Assembly: GCF_023517775.1 (NCBI RefSeq)
Contig: NZ_CP082904.1
Span: forward strand, 1,984,001-2,048,000
Direction: 5' to 3'
Origin: Mixta hanseatica
Lineage (GTDB): Bacteria > Pseudomonadota > Gammaproteobacteria > Enterobacterales > Enterobacteriaceae
DNA: 64,000 nucleotides
Shown here piece after piece: positions 51,706 through 61,618 of this stretch. The position numbers and the translations under genes are program-made. How positions within the stretch are numbered: the first letter of the stretch is position 1; every line of letters starts with the position of its first letter. Below the pieces are notes generated by a model. It had not been told where the DNA came from. It searched no databases and saw only the letters and a program-made list of their open reading frames with translations.

Positions 51706-51812
51706 AAAAAAAAGCCCATCACATGGGATGGGCAAAGACTACACACAGCAATTCTTCACTTTACTCAGGGGAAAAAGGTTGTTTAAAAATCATAGGTTTG
51801 ATCCTAAACATG
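51706..51812 (-). ncRNA. rprA: Small regulatory RNA RprA
   Basis: Read on the minus strand, this region matches E. coli RprA over its core (CCCCTGAGT, then GAATTGCTGTGTGTAGTC and TTTGCCCATC) and ends in a terminator hairpin (GCCCATC/GATGGGC) with eight T. The 5' stem-loop is rebuilt with different bases: TGTTTA-GGATCA pairs with TGATTT-TAAACA (51810-51780, one bulge). The length is about 107 bases against 105-106 in E. coli. RprA activates rpoS translation and other targets with Hfq. Position between ppsA and ydiK fits E. coli. The 5' end is estimated from the promoter. Confidence 0.88.
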
Positions 51813-51818
51813 GCACTC

Positions 51819-51861
51819 ATAGTATTCAGCTACGGCTTGCCAGTCATTAAGAATCCTCTTA
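51819..51861 (-). promoter_or_regulatory. rprA promoter with RcsB box
   Basis: A 14-base dyad TAAGAGGATTCTTA (51861-51848 on the minus strand; TAAGAATCCTCTTA on the plus strand) resembles the Rcs box. A -10 hexamer TACTAT (51824-51819) lies 23 bases further on, placing the box about 42 bases before the expected RNA start, as needed for RcsB activation. Confidence 0.7.
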
Positions 51862-51876
51862 TTAGTTAATCGTTCG

Positions 51877-51984
51877 TTATATTTTATCCCGGCCTTCAGG
51901 CCGATCGGGCCCGAAAACTGTGCCACCGGTAATCAGTTTCACGTTGGCACTACCTCAAAAGGCGTAACAACGAATAAAATATAA
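51877..51984. repeat. Nested inverted repeats between rprA and ydiK
   Basis: Outer arms TTATATTTTAT (51877-51887) and ATAAAATATAA (51974-51984) are perfect 11-bp inverted copies 86 bases apart. Inside are a GGCC-TTCA-GGCC hairpin (51891-51902) and GTGCCA/TGGCAC arms (51920-51950). There is no reading frame. Whether this is an RNA or a DNA element is unknown. Confidence 0.45.
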
Positions 51985-52024
51985 GAGAGCTTAATGGAAT
52001 TTTTTAGGGCAAATAGGGGGAATG

Positions 52025-52050
52025 TGCCGGACAGCGCTTCCTGTCCGGCA
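52025..52050 (-). terminator. Probable terminator of ydiK
   Basis: A perfect 10-bp stem (TGCCGGACAG/CTGTCCGGCA) with a 6-base loop begins 8 bases after the ydiK stop on the minus strand. The tail is not T-rich, so termination efficiency is uncertain. Confidence 0.5.
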
Positions 52051-52057
52051 AAACGGG

Positions 52058-53188
52058 TTAATGTGAGGCGCTATTTTGCTTTACTTCTTCTTCATGTTCC
52101 GCCAGTTCCTCAACAACATCTTCAGGATCCTCTTGCGGCATCGGCGCTTCATGCATCCAGACTGAGACCAAACGATAAGAGACCGCCAGCACAACCGGTC
52201 CAATAAACAGGCCAATCATACCAAAAGCCACCAGGCCGCCGATAACCCCCGAGAGGATCAATATCATCGGTAAATCGGCGCCCATACGTATCAACACCGG
52301 ACGCAGCACATTATCCAGCGTACCGACGACGCAGCTCCATACCAGCAGCACGGTGCCCCAGGTTGTATCGCCGCTCCAGTAAAGCCAGATAACCGCCGGA
52401 ATCAATACCGGTAACGGACCCGCCTGCACCAGACAGAACAGAATCATCAGCACTGTCAACAGCGTAGCGTAAGGGATGCCGGCCACGGCGAGGCCAATTC
52501 CGCCCAGCACGCCCTGCACCAGCGCGGTAACCACTACGCCCAGCGCGACCGCGCGAATCGCCTGCCCGGCCAGCAGCACCGAGGCATCGCCCCGACGTCC
52601 CGCCAGACGGAAAGCGAAGTGACGTATCCCATCGCCAACCTGCTCACCGCGCCAGTAAAGCAGCACGCTGAACAGCAGCATCAGCCCCAGGTGCAGTAGA
52701 AAACGACCGAAATGGCCCGCCTGAGCGACAAAAAAGCCGGTGGTGCGCCCGACGTAGGGCTGCACTTTCGCCATCACGGCGCTGCCGCCGCCATCCAGCA
52801 GCAGGTGATAACTGTTGTACAGCTTGTTGCCGACCATCGGTACCTCATTCAGCCAGGTCAGCTGTGGCGGATGCAGGTTGCCGGACGTCGCCCAGGCGAT
52901 AACCGGTCCGGTATTGTCGATCAGGCTATTGACCAGCAGTGCGACGGGAATAATAAACAGCAGCAGCAGGATCAGCGTCATGACGATAATCGCCAGCGTA
53001 CGTCGTCCCCAAAGCAGGCCCTGCAGCTTAATCATCAGCGGCCAGGTGGCAATCACCACCATTGCTGCCCAGGCAAATCCTAAAATAAATGGCTGCACTA
53101 CCCAGAAGCAGGCAACAATCATCAGCAGGATGAACATCAAAGAGAAGAGGATTTGCGTTAAATCCATATCCTGTTGCAGTTTTCTCAT
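52058..53188 (-). CDS. ydiK: AI-2E family transporter YdiK
   Basis: This is a 376-residue inner membrane protein of the AI-2 exporter (PerM/TqsA) superfamily, with about seven to eight helices. Close identity to E. coli YdiK is visible, for example in IRAVALGVVVTALVQ, TLDNVLRPVLIRMGADLP and GVIGGLVAFGMIGLFIGPV. The C-terminus is acidic and cytoplasmic (EDPEDVVEELAEHEEE). Substrate unknown. It is divergent from ydiJ over 218 bases. Confidence 0.93.
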   Translation of the reverse strand: MRKLQQDMDLTQILFSLMFILLMIVACFWVVQPFILGFAWAAMVVIATWPLMIKLQGLLWGRRTLAIIVMTLILLLLFIIPVALLVNSLIDNTGPVIAWATSGNLHPPQLTWLNEVPMVGNKLYNSYHLLLDGGGSAVMAKVQPYVGRTTGFFVAQAGHFGRFLLHLGLMLLFSVLLYWRGEQVGDGIRHFAFRLAGRRGDASVLLAGQAIRAVALGVVVTALVQGVLGGIGLAVAGIPYATLLTVLMILFCLVQAGPLPVLIPAVIWLYWSGDTTWGTVLLVWSCVVGTLDNVLRPVLIRMGADLPMILILSGVIGGLVAFGMIGLFIGPVVLAVSYRLVSVWMHEAPMPQEDPEDVVEELAEHEEEVKQNSASH

Positions 53189-53406
53189 ACGAAAAAAAGA
53201 TCCTTAATATGCGCCTTGCGATTATGAACAGCCCATTGCCGCTCATCACATAATAATGCGTGATTTCTTTACGTTGCGACAGGGTTAAGCGCCGGAAGTT
53301 TTTACCTTTCCTGAAAAAACAGCGGGCCATAAAAAAATGTGATACAACGAGATTTCACTGATAAAACAGCAAGCGCAAACGATACACAACATTTGGTCAC
53401 CCGATA

Positions 53407-56400
53407 ATGATCCCACAGATTTCTCAGGCGCCAGGCCTTGTGCAACTGGTGCTGTCATTTTTGGACACGCTTAAACAACAAGGTTTCACCGGCGATACGG
53501 CCACCAGCTATGCCGATCGTCTTACCATGTCGACCGATAACAGCATTTATCAGCTGTTGCCGGATGCGGTGCTTTTTCCCCGCTCAACGGCGGATGTCGC
53601 GCTGCTGGCCCGGGTGGCGGCAATGCCGCAGTTTTCCCGTCTGATCTTTACCCCGCGCGGCGGCGGCACCGGCACTAACGGGCAGTCGCTTAATCAGGGC
53701 ATCGTGGTCGATATGTCGCGCTATATGAACCGTATCCTGGACATCAACCCGGAGCAGGGCTGGGTGCGGGTGGAAGCGGGCGTAGTAAAAGATCAGCTCA
53801 ATGCCTTTCTTAAGCCTTACGGCTACTTTTTCTCGCCGGAGTTATCAACCAGCAACCGCGCCACGCTGGGCGGCATGATCAACACCGATGCTTCCGGGCA
53901 GGGCTCGCTGGTTTACGGCAAAACCTCCGACCATGTACTGGGTCTGCGGGCGGTGGTGCTGGGCGGCGATATTATCGACACCCGCGCCATGCCGGTAGCG
54001 CTGGCAGAGCAGCTGGCCGCCGGGCAGACGCCGGAAGGGCGCATTTATCACACCGTGCTGTCACGCTGCCGCGAGCAGCGCGCGCTGATTAACGAAAAAT
54101 TCCCGCCGCTGAACCGCTTCCTGACCGGCTACGATTTACGTCATGTGTTCAGCGACGATCTGCAGACGTTCGATTTAACCCGCATTCTGTGCGGAGCGGA
54201 AGGCACGCTGGCTTTTATCAGCGAAGCGCGGCTGAATATTACGCCGCTGCCGGCGGTGCGCCGTTTGGTGAACATCAAATATGACTCGTTTGATTCAGCG
54301 CTGCGTAACGCGCCGCTGATGGTAGAAGCCAACGCGCTGTCGGTAGAGACCGTCGATTCAAAAGTGTTGAATCTGGCGCGTGAAGATATCGTCTGGCATT
54401 CGGTGCGCGAGCTGATTACCGATGTGCCAGGCAAAGAGATGCTGGGCATTAACATTGTGGAGTTCGCCGGTGACGATGCGCCGCTGATCGACAGCCAGGT
54501 GACGGCCCTGTGCCAGCGTCTCGATGCGTTGATGGCGCAGCAGCAGGGCGGGATCATCGGCTATCAGCTATGTAACGATATCGACGCTATCGAGCGCATC
54601 TACAATATGCGTAAAAAGGCGGTCGGCCTGCTGGGCAATGCTAAAGGACGCGCCAAGCCGATTCCCTTTGTCGAGGATACCGCAGTGCCGCCGGAGCGGC
54701 TGGCGGACTACATTACCGAGTTTCGCGCGCTACTGGATAACCATGGCCTGAACTACGGTATGTTCGGCCATGTAGATGCCGGCGTGCTGCACGTGCGCCC
54801 GGCGCTGGATATGTGTGATCCGCAGCAGGAGATGCTGATGAAGCAGATCTCCGATGAAGTGGTAGCGCTGACGGCGCGCTACGGCGGGCTGCTGTGGGGC
54901 GAACATGGCAAAGGGTTCCGGGCGCAATACAGCCCCGCCTTTTTTGGCGACACGCTGTATGAGGAGCTGCGCCGGATCAAAGCGGCGTTCGATCCCGCCA
55001 ATCGCCTGAACCCCGGCAAAATCTGTACGCCGTACGGCGTGGATGAGCCGATGATGCAGGTTGATGGCGTTAAGCGCGGCTATTATGACCGCCAGATCCC
55101 GCTGGTGGTGCGCAATGAGTGGCGCGGCGCAATGGAGTGCAATGGCAATGGCCTGTGCTTTAATTTCGACGTGCGTAGTCCGATGTGCCCCTCGATGAAA
55201 ATTACCCGCGATCGTATCCACTCCCCGAAAGGGCGCGCCACGCTGACGCGCGAATGGCTGCGTCTGCTGGCGGAAAAAGGGGTTGATCCGTTGACGCTGG
55301 AGCGGCAGATCCCGGAATCCGCCATTAGCCTGCGCGGCTTAATCACCCGCACCCGCAACAGCTGGTATGCACGCAAAGGCGAATATGACTTTTCGCATGA
55401 AGTGAAAGAGGCGATGTCGGGCTGTCTCGCTTGCAAAGCCTGCTCGACGCAGTGTCCGATTAAAATTGATGTTCCGGCGTTCCGCTCGCGCTTTTTGCAG
55501 CTCTATCACACACGTTATCTACGACCGCTCAGCGACCATCTGGTGGCGGCGGTAGAGAGCTATGCGCCAATGATGGCGCGCGCGCCGCGCGCTTTTAACT
55601 TCTTCCTGCGTCAGCCCTGGTTGCGTAACCTGAGCCAGCGTCATATCGGCATGGTCGACCTGCCGCTGCTCTCTTCGCCCACGCTTAAACAGCAGCTGGC
55701 GGGCCATACCGCAGCTACCACCACGCTGGAGCAGCTGGAGCGACTGGACGCCGCGCAACGTGAAAAAACGGTGCTGGTGGTGCAGGATCCCTTTACCAGC
55801 TATTACGAAGCGCAGGTGGTGGCGGACTTTGTGCGCCTGGTTGAAAAGCTGGGATATCAGCCGGTGCTGCTGCCGTTTTCGCCCAATGGCAAAGCGCAGC
55901 ATATTAAAGGCTTCCTGAAACGCTTTGCCCGTACCGCGCAAAAAACCGCCGATTTCCTCAACCGGCTGGCGCAGCTGGGGATGCCGATGGTGGGCGTCGA
56001 TCCGGCACTGGTGCTCTGCTATCGCGATGAGTATCAGCAGACGCTGGGCGATAAACGCGGCGACTTCCATGTTCAGCTGGTGCATGAATGGCTGCATCAG
56101 GCGCTGTCGTCACGCGCGATTCAGCCGCTGGCCGGGGAAGCCTGGTATCTGTTCGCCCACTGTACGGAAGTGACCACGCTGCCCGCCACGCCGCATCAGT
56201 GGGCCGCTATTTTCGCGCGTTTCGGCGCCCGGCTGGAAAACATCAATGTCGGCTGCTGCGGCATGGCGGGAACCTACGGCCATGAGGCGAAAAACCTGAA
56301 TAATTCGCTGGGGATTTATGAGCTCTCCTGGCATCCGCAGTTGCAAAAACTGCCGCGGCAACGCTGCCTGGCCACCGGCTACTCCTGCCGTAGCCAGGTG

Positions 56401-56460
56401 AAGCGTATCGAAGGCAACGGGATGCGACATCCGCTGCAGGCGATACTGGAGCTTATTTGA
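53407..56460 (+). CDS. ydiJ: FAD/Fe-S oxidoreductase YdiJ (D-2-hydroxyglutarate dehydrogenase type)
   Basis: This is a 1017-residue fused flavoenzyme. The N-terminal FAD-binding domain ([16 protein letters not shown], about 78-93) and the FAD-linked oxidase C-domain are followed by a ferredoxin domain with [12 protein letters not shown] (around residue 673-684) and a C-terminal CCG-type domain ([10 protein letters not shown]). E. coli YdiJ is reported as a D-2-hydroxyglutarate dehydrogenase, from memory. The stop overlaps menI by one base, so they are coupled. Confidence 0.92.
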   Translation: MIPQISQAPGLVQLVLSFLDTLKQQGFTGDTATSYADRLTMSTDNSIYQLLPDAVLFPRSTADVALLARVAAMPQFSRLIFTPRGGGTGTNGQSLNQGIVVDMSRYMNRILDINPEQGWVRVEAGVVKDQLNAFLKPYGYFFSPELSTSNRATLGGMINTDASGQGSLVYGKTSDHVLGLRAVVLGGDIIDTRAMPVALAEQLAAGQTPEGRIYHTVLSRCREQRALINEKFPPLNRFLTGYDLRHVFSDDLQTFDLTRILCGAEGTLAFISEARLNITPLPAVRRLVNIKYDSFDSALRNAPLMVEANALSVETVDSKVLNLAREDIVWHSVRELITDVPGKEMLGINIVEFAGDDAPLIDSQVTALCQRLDALMAQQQGGIIGYQLCNDIDAIERIYNMRKKAVGLLGNAKGRAKPIPFVEDTAVPPERLADYITEFRALLDNHGLNYGMFGHVDAGVLHVRPALDMCDPQQEMLMKQISDEVVALTARYGGLLWGEHGKGFRAQYSPAFFGDTLYEELRRIKAAFDPANRLNPGKICTPYGVDEPMMQVDGVKRGYYDRQIPLVVRNEWRGAMECNGNGLCFNFDVRSPMCPSMKITRDRIHSPKGRATLTREWLRLLAEKGVDPLTLERQIPESAISLRGLITRTRNSWYARKGEYDFSHEVKEAMSGCLACKACSTQCPIKIDVPAFRSRFLQLYHTRYLRPLSDHLVAAVESYAPMMARAPRAFNFFLRQPWLRNLSQRHIGMVDLPLLSSPTLKQQLAGHTAATTTLEQLERLDAAQREKTVLVVQDPFTSYYEAQVVADFVRLVEKLGYQPVLLPFSPNGKAQHIKGFLKRFARTAQKTADFLNRLAQLGMPMVGVDPALVLCYRDEYQQTLGDKRGDFHVQLVHEWLHQALSSRAIQPLAGEAWYLFAHCTEVTTLPATPHQWAAIFARFGARLENINVGCCGMAGTYGHEAKNLNNSLGIYELSWHPQLQKLPRQRCLATGYSCRSQVKRIEGNGMRHPLQAILELI

Positions 56461-56891
56461 TGGCGATCTGGAAACGACAGGCAACTCTGGCGCAGCTGAA
56501 CGCGCGCGGCGAAGGCTGTTTGGTTGGACATTTAGGCATCCGCTTTACGGCGATGTATGATGACGGATTGGAAGCCACCATGCCGGTTGATGCCCGCACG
56601 CGCCAGCCGTTTGGTCTGCTGCACGGCGGCGCGTCCGCAGTGCTGGCGGAAACCTTAGGCTCGATGGCCGGATATCTCTGCACCGAGGAAGATCAGAGGC
56701 TGGTTGGCCTGGAGATTAACGCCAACCATCTGCGGGCAGTTCGTGCAGGCGAGGTGCGGGGCCGCTGCCGGCCGCTACATCTTGGGCGTGCGCATCAGGT
56801 GTGGCAGATAGAGATTTATGATCAGCAAGACCGTCTTTGCTGCAGTTCACGGTTGACCACGGCGGTGAGGTCCGGCGTGGACGGCGGCTGA
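56460..56891 (+). CDS. menI: 1,4-dihydroxy-2-naphthoyl-CoA hydrolase MenI
   Basis: MenI is a hotdog-fold thioesterase that releases 1,4-dihydroxy-2-naphthoate for menaquinone synthesis. The 143-residue protein (136 in E. coli YdiI) has the HGG motif with H55 and the catalytic Glu E64 (LAETLGS). Start ATG overlaps the ydiJ TGA. Menaquinone would be relevant if the ForCE-type formate dehydrogenase at 28-31 kb uses it. It is convergent with the next gene, only 3 bases away. Confidence 0.9.
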   Translation: MAIWKRQATLAQLNARGEGCLVGHLGIRFTAMYDDGLEATMPVDARTRQPFGLLHGGASAVLAETLGSMAGYLCTEEDQRLVGLEINANHLRAVRAGEVRGRCRPLHLGRAHQVWQIEIYDQQDRLCCSSRLTTAVRSGVDGG

Positions 56892-56894
56892 GCC

Positions 56895-57299
56895 TTACCA
56901 GATCCAGCCGGCATGCTTCACGAAATCGCTCTGTAATACGGTCGCCTTTTCCCAGTCGCCGCTCATTGTCAGCTGGTGGCAAAGTTTAGTCAGCGTATGG
57001 CGTGCCAGCTGGCACGCCTGCAGGCGAAACAGCCGCTCCCGCTCGGTATTGTTCACTTCCTGCAGCAGCCGGTGGTGAAGTTTTCCCAGCGCATGCAGAT
57101 AACTTTGCTCGTCGCCATTGAGCTGGCAAAGTTCGGCCATATCTAAGCAGGTGTCATTAAAATTGCGAAGTTGATCGAGTGAGCAGTCAGGACGGTTCAG
57201 TTTGGCCTGCGCCAGATAAAAATCCACCGTAATGTCGCGTACGGCAAACTTATACTCATCGATTTTATATTGCAGCCAGGCATTGACAGAGACGTTCAT
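56895..57299 (-). CDS. Hypothetical protein behind a strong Fur box
   Basis: This is a 134-residue protein that I do not recognise. It has no signal peptide or membrane helix and appears almost entirely helical, with several Cys (C49, C58 and others) and paired Leu/His-rich segments (YLHALGKLHHRLLQEV, ACQLARHTLTKLCHQL). It ends WIW. A near-perfect Fur box lies 17 bases upstream of the ATG, so iron limitation should induce it. It sits between menI and the suf operon, which is absent as a gene position in E. coli as I know it. Function unknown; an iron-starvation role is inference. Confidence 0.7.
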   Translation of the reverse strand: MNVSVNAWLQYKIDEYKFAVRDITVDFYLAQAKLNRPDCSLDQLRNFNDTCLDMAELCQLNGDEQSYLHALGKLHHRLLQEVNNTERERLFRLQACQLARHTLTKLCHQLTMSGDWEKATVLQSDFVKHAGWIW

Positions 57300-57315
57300 G
57301 CTTCACCTGAGGTAT

Positions 57316-57334
57316 GTTAATGATAATCATTATC
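57316..57334 (-). promoter_or_regulatory. Fur box (18 of 19 consensus positions)
   Basis: GTTAATGATAATCATTATC differs from the Fur consensus GATAATGATAATCATTATC at one position, and the core TGATAATCATTATCA is a perfect palindrome. It is 17 bases from the start of the minus-strand hypothetical gene. Confidence 0.88.
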
Positions 57335-57620
57335 ATAATAAAATTGCTTCAGGTTGCAATGCCAGGGTGCAATAATTTATCGATTAATGCGGCCTGTTGA
57401 TAAAATCGGCAATAGCAATCCCAACCTCCTTCATCAGGCGTAAAATAACTGATAGGGCAGGTTAACTCAGGTAGCCCTTTTTAAATGAATGATTTTAAAA
57501 TATTATTCTCGCCGCAAATGCGCATCAGAACGGCCAGCGCAATCTGTTGCGGCAGGGACTATCCTTAGTTAACAGGCTTTAAAAAAGGCATTTTGCGCTT
57601 ATCCCTGCAAAACAAGAGGT

Positions 57621-57647
57621 TGAAGCAAATATCATTATCACTAACAT
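57621..57647 (+). promoter_or_regulatory. Candidate suf promoter overlapped by a Fur half site
   Basis: TTGAAG and TAACAT are 16 bases apart, and the spacer holds the Fur half site ATCATTATC. Iron-dependent repression of suf is known in E. coli; the exact start here is a guess. Confidence 0.45.
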
Positions 57648-57691
57648 AGTGGGATAAGCCTGTTAGGCATCGCACCGCGAGGTAATACACA

Positions 57692-58066
57692 ATGCAATCT
57701 GCAAATCCGGCCTCTTTCTCTCCAGATGAGTTTATCTGGAAGGGTTTGACCCTTACTGACAGCGCAGCGCAGCAAATTAAAGCGCTTGCCGCTAACGATC
57801 CGCATGTTTTAGGACTGCGGCTGGGCGTAAAACAGTCCGGCTGCGCGGGTTTCGGCTATACCATGGACCTGGTGAAAGAGCCAGCAGCTGACGATCTGCT
57901 GTTTACTCATCAGGGCGCAACGCTGTACGTGCCGCTTCAGGCGATGCCCTTTATTGATGGTACGCAGGTAGATTTCGTTCGCGAAGGTCTGAATCAGGTA
58001 TTTAAATTTAATAATCCTAAAGCTCAACACGCCTGCGGTTGTGGTGAGAGCTTTGGCGTTGAGTAA
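57692..58066 (+). CDS. sufA: Fe-S assembly A-type carrier SufA
   Basis: SufA receives Fe-S clusters from SufBCD and delivers them to apo-proteins. The 124-residue protein has the three cluster Cys residues: C51 (SGCAGFGY) and C115/C117 (CGCGE). GAGGTAA precedes the ATG. sufB starts 7 bases after its stop. It is the first gene of sufABCDSE, used under iron limitation and oxidative stress. Confidence 0.96.
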   Translation: MQSANPASFSPDEFIWKGLTLTDSAAQQIKALAANDPHVLGLRLGVKQSGCAGFGYTMDLVKEPAADDLLFTHQGATLYVPLQAMPFIDGTQVDFVREGLNQVFKFNNPKAQHACGCGESFGVE

Positions 58067-58073
58067 TAGTGCT

Positions 58074-59570
58074 ATGTCCCGAAACAGTGAAGCATCAGAT
58101 GACGTACAAATCTGGGAAGGCGGCCGCAAAAATTATAAAGAAGGCTTCTTTACCCAACTGCAAACCGATGAGCTGGCGCACGGCATCAGCGAAGAGGTAG
58201 TGCGCGCGATTTCCGCCAAGCGTAACGAGCCAGAGTGGATGCTGGAGTTCCGTCTGAAAGCCTATGAAGCCTGGCTGCAGATGGAAGAGCCGCACTGGCT
58301 GAAAGCCCATTACGATAAGCTCGATTATCAGGATTACAGCTACTATTCGGCTCCTTCCTGCGGCAACTGCGATGACAGCTGCGCCTCAGAGCCGGGCGCG
58401 CTGCAATCTTCCGGCGGCCAGGCCAGCAGTAGCTACCTGACGCAGGAAGTGGAAAACGCCTTTGAGCAGCTTGGCGTACCGGTACGTGAAGGGAAAGAGG
58501 TGGCGGTGGACGCCATTTTCGATTCGGTATCGGTAGCCACCACCTATCGCCATAAACTGGCGGAGCAGGGCATTATTTTCTGCTCATTTGGCGAAGCTAT
58601 TCAGGAACATCCGGAGCTGGTGAAGAAATATCTCGGTACCGTGGTGCCACACAACGATAACTTCTTTGCCGCGCTGAACTCGGCGGTCGCGTCCGACGGC
58701 ACCTTCGTCTATATCCCGAAAGGGGTGCGCTGTCCAATGGAGCTTTCTACCTATTTCCGCATCAACGCGGCGAAAACCGGCCAGTTTGAGCGCACTATCC
58801 TGGTGGCCGATGAGGAGAGCTACGTCAGCTATATCGAAGGCTGCTCCGCGCCGGTCCGTGACAGCTATCAGCTGCATGCCGCCGTGGTAGAAGTGATCAT
58901 CCATAAAAACGCCGAAGTGAAATACTCCACGGTGCAGAACTGGTTCCCGGGCGGCGAAGGCGAAGGCGGTATTCTGAACTTCGTGACCAAGCGCGCGCTG
59001 TGTGAAGGCGAGGGCAGTAAAATGTCCTGGACACAATCGGAAACCGGCTCGGCGATTACCTGGAAATATCCCAGCGTAATCCTGCGCGGCGATAACTCGA
59101 TTGGCGAGTTTTATTCCGTCGCCCTGACCAGCGGCCGCCAGCAGGCGGATACCGGCACTAAGATGATCCATATTGGTAAAAACACCAAATCGACCATCAT
59201 CTCGAAAGGGATTTCCGCCGGGAAAAGCCAGAACACCTATCGCGGCCTGGTGAAGATTATGCCGACGGCCACTAACGCGCGTAACTTTACCCAGTGCGAT
59301 TCGATGTTGATCGGACCGGACTGCGGCGCGCATACCTTCCCGTATGTTGAAACACGCAACAATACCGCGCAGCTGGAGCATGAGGCGACCACTTCGCGCA
59401 TCGGCGAAGATCAGCTGTTCTACTGCCTGCAACGCGGCATCAGCGAGGAAGATGCGATCTCAATGATCGTTAACGGCTTCTGTAAAGATGTCTTCTCTGA
59501 GCTGCCGCTGGAATTTGCCGTTGAGGCACAAAAGCTGTTGGCCATTAGTCTGGAACACAGCGTTGGTTAA
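58074..59570 (+). CDS. sufB: Fe-S scaffold subunit SufB
   Basis: SufB is the scaffold of the SufBC2D complex on which clusters form. The ATG at 58074 gives 498 residues with the canonical [11 protein letters not shown] start; the ORF extension to 58041 lies within the end of sufA. The protein is nearly identical to E. coli SufB over long blocks ([28 protein letters not shown]). A large antisense frame (58584-59432) is a shadow. Confidence 0.97.
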   Translation: MSRNSEASDDVQIWEGGRKNYKEGFFTQLQTDELAHGISEEVVRAISAKRNEPEWMLEFRLKAYEAWLQMEEPHWLKAHYDKLDYQDYSYYSAPSCGNCDDSCASEPGALQSSGGQASSSYLTQEVENAFEQLGVPVREGKEVAVDAIFDSVSVATTYRHKLAEQGIIFCSFGEAIQEHPELVKKYLGTVVPHNDNFFAALNSAVASDGTFVYIPKGVRCPMELSTYFRINAAKTGQFERTILVADEESYVSYIEGCSAPVRDSYQLHAAVVEVIIHKNAEVKYSTVQNWFPGGEGEGGILNFVTKRALCEGEGSKMSWTQSETGSAITWKYPSVILRGDNSIGEFYSVALTSGRQQADTGTKMIHIGKNTKSTIISKGISAGKSQNTYRGLVKIMPTATNARNFTQCDSMLIGPDCGAHTFPYVETRNNTAQLEHEATTSRIGEDQLFYCLQRGISEEDAISMIVNGFCKDVFSELPLEFAVEAQKLLAISLEHSVG

Positions 59571-59616
59571 GGCCAGCGCGATGCATCGTTGCCTGTGGGC
59601 AAGCGAAGGATAAAAC

Positions 59617-60363
59617 ATGTTAAGCATTAAAGATTTACAGGTAAGCATTGAAGATAAGGCCATCCTGCGCGGACTGGATCTGGAAATAAAGCCGGGCGAA
59701 GTCCATGCAATCATGGGGCCGAACGGCTCCGGTAAAAGTACGCTTTCCGCCACGCTGGCGGGCCGCGAAGAGTATGAAGTGGTGGGCGGTTCCGCCACCT
59801 TTAAAGGCAAAGACCTGCTGGAACTGTCGCCGGAAGATCGCGCCGGCGAAGGCATCTTCATGGCTTTCCAGTACCCGGTAGAAATCCCCGGCGTCAGCAA
59901 CCAGTTTTTCCTGCAAACCGCCGTTAACGCGGTACGTAAATACCGTCAGCAGGAAGAGCTGGATCGCTTCGATTTCCAGGACTTTATCGAAGAAAAAATC
60001 GACCTGCTGAAAATGCCGGAAGATCTGCTGACCCGCTCAGTGAATGTCGGCTTTTCCGGCGGCGAGAAGAAACGTAACGATATTCTGCAGATGGCGGCGC
60101 TGGAGCCGGATCTCTGCATCCTTGATGAAACCGACTCCGGTCTGGATATCGATGCGCTGAAAATTGTCTCCAACGGCGTGAACTCGCTGCGCGACGGCAA
60201 GCGCGCCTTTATCATCGTGACGCACTATCAGCGCATTCTGGACTACATCAAGCCGGACTTCGTGCATGTGCTGTATCAGGGTAAAATTGTGAAATCTGGC
60301 GACTTTACGCTGGTGAAACAGCTGGAGGAGCAAGGCTATGGCTGGCTTACCGACCAGGAGTGA
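59617..60363 (+). CDS. sufC: Fe-S assembly ATPase SufC
   Basis: SufC is the ABC-type ATPase of SufBC2D. The 248-residue protein has Walker A GPNGSGKST, the signature FSGGEKKRND, and Walker B CILDETDSGLD, where a usual Pro after Glu is Thr, as in E. coli SufC. It overlaps sufD by 26 bases. Confidence 0.97.
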   Translation: MLSIKDLQVSIEDKAILRGLDLEIKPGEVHAIMGPNGSGKSTLSATLAGREEYEVVGGSATFKGKDLLELSPEDRAGEGIFMAFQYPVEIPGVSNQFFLQTAVNAVRKYRQQEELDRFDFQDFIEEKIDLLKMPEDLLTRSVNVGFSGGEKKRNDILQMAALEPDLCILDETDSGLDIDALKIVSNGVNSLRDGKRAFIIVTHYQRILDYIKPDFVHVLYQGKIVKSGDFTLVKQLEEQGYGWLTDQE

Positions 60364-61618
60364 CAACGCGCTGCAGCAGTGGCATCACCTGTTTGAATCG
60401 CGCGGCGACGTGCGTTCCCTGCAGGCGCAGCAACACTGGCAGCAGTTGATGCGGCTCGGCTTGCCGACCCGCAAACATGAAAACTGGAAATATACGCCGC
60501 TGGACGAGCTGCTCAGCCAGCAATTTGTGCTGCCTGACGCGCCGGCCCTGACGCCTGAAGACGTAGCGCGTCTGGCGCTGCCGCTTGACGCGGTGCGCCT
60601 GGTATTTGTTGACGGCCAATTTAACGCCGGGCTGAGCGATACCCAGTTCGATCGCTTTGAAGTGCAGGTAGCCAGCGCGGCAGAAAGACGCAACCTTGAC
60701 GCGCCTGTGCAGCCGGAAGTGTTTTTGCATCTGACGGAAAGCCTCGCCGAGCAGGCGACTACCCTGCGTTTGCCGCGCGGCAAAGCCGCTGAGCGTCCGC
60801 TTTATTTGCTGCATATCAGCAGCGGACGGGCGGAACAGCAGCTGAATACGGTGCACTATCGTCATCATCTGCAAATTGAAGCAGGTGCTGAAGCGCAGGT
60901 TATTGAGCATTACGTTAGCCTGAACGCGCAGCCGCACTTTACCGGCGCTCGTCTGACCATGATGGTCGGCGACAATGCGCAGCTGACCCATACCAAACTT
61001 TCGTTTGAGAATGCCGGCAGCTATCACTTCGCGCATAACGATATTATTACCGGTCGCGACGCGCGCGTTAGCAGCCACAGCTTCCTGCTGGGCGCGGGTC
61101 TGAGCCGTCACAATACCAGCGCTCAGCTGAACGGTGAAAACAGCGATCTGTCGATCAACAGCCTGGTGCTGCCGGTAGATAAAGAAGTGTGCGACACCCG
61201 CACTTATCTGGAGCACAATAAAGGCTACTGCCAGAGCCGTCAGCTGCACAAGACTATCGTGCGCGATCGCGCTCGTGCGGTATTTAACGGCATGATCAAA
61301 GTGGCGCAGCACGCGCTGAAAACCGATGGTCAGATGACCAACAACAATCTGTTGTTGGGACGCCTGGCCGAAGTGGACACTAAACCACAGCTGGAAATCT
61401 ATGCTGATGACGTGAAGTGCAGCCACGGCGCCACGGTTGGACGTATCGATGAAGAGCAGATGTTCTATCTGCGTGCGCGTGGTATCAGCGAAGAGGCCGC
61501 GCAGCGCATGATCGTCTACGCCTTTGCCGCAGAGCTGACAGAAGCGATTGATGATGAAACGCTGAAAGCCTGCGTGCTGGAGCGTATCGCACAACGTTTT
61601 CCCGGAGGCATTCAATGA
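60338..61618 (+). CDS. sufD: Fe-S assembly subunit SufD
   Basis: SufD is a SufB paralogue that helps iron entry in the SufBC2D complex. The 426-residue protein starts [20 protein letters not shown], matching E. coli SufD (423), so the 26-base overlap with sufC is genuine. The conserved C-terminal block [20 protein letters not shown] (with the His and Cys region) is present. The stop overlaps sufS by four bases. Confidence 0.96.
   Translation: MAGLPTRSDNALQQWHHLFESRGDVRSLQAQQHWQQLMRLGLPTRKHENWKYTPLDELLSQQFVLPDAPALTPEDVARLALPLDAVRLVFVDGQFNAGLSDTQFDRFEVQVASAAERRNLDAPVQPEVFLHLTESLAEQATTLRLPRGKAAERPLYLLHISSGRAEQQLNTVHYRHHLQIEAGAEAQVIEHYVSLNAQPHFTGARLTMMVGDNAQLTHTKLSFENAGSYHFAHNDIITGRDARVSSHSFLLGAGLSRHNTSAQLNGENSDLSINSLVLPVDKEVCDTRTYLEHNKGYCQSRQLHKTIVRDRARAVFNGMIKVAQHALKTDGQMTNNNLLLGRLAEVDTKPQLEIYADDVKCSHGATVGRIDEEQMFYLRARGISEEAAQRMIVYAFAAELTEAIDDETLKACVLERIAQRFPGGIQ

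Larger units (their letters stand above)
57300..57691. other. Divergent intergenic region upstream of sufA
   Basis: This stretch of 392 bases contains the Fur box (57316-57334) near the hypothetical gene. Nearer sufA a possible promoter TTGAAG (57620-57625)-N16-TAACAT (57642-57647) is overlapped by a second, weaker Fur-type half site (AATATCATTATC, 57628-57639). No gene is apparent. IscR or OxyR sites expected for suf could not be assigned by eye. Confidence 0.5.

Noticed and set aside
58584..59432. 282-residue frame antisense to sufB
   Set aside because: It mirrors a strongly conserved gene, has no ribosome site and no recognisable domain; long antisense frames are common in GC-rich genes.
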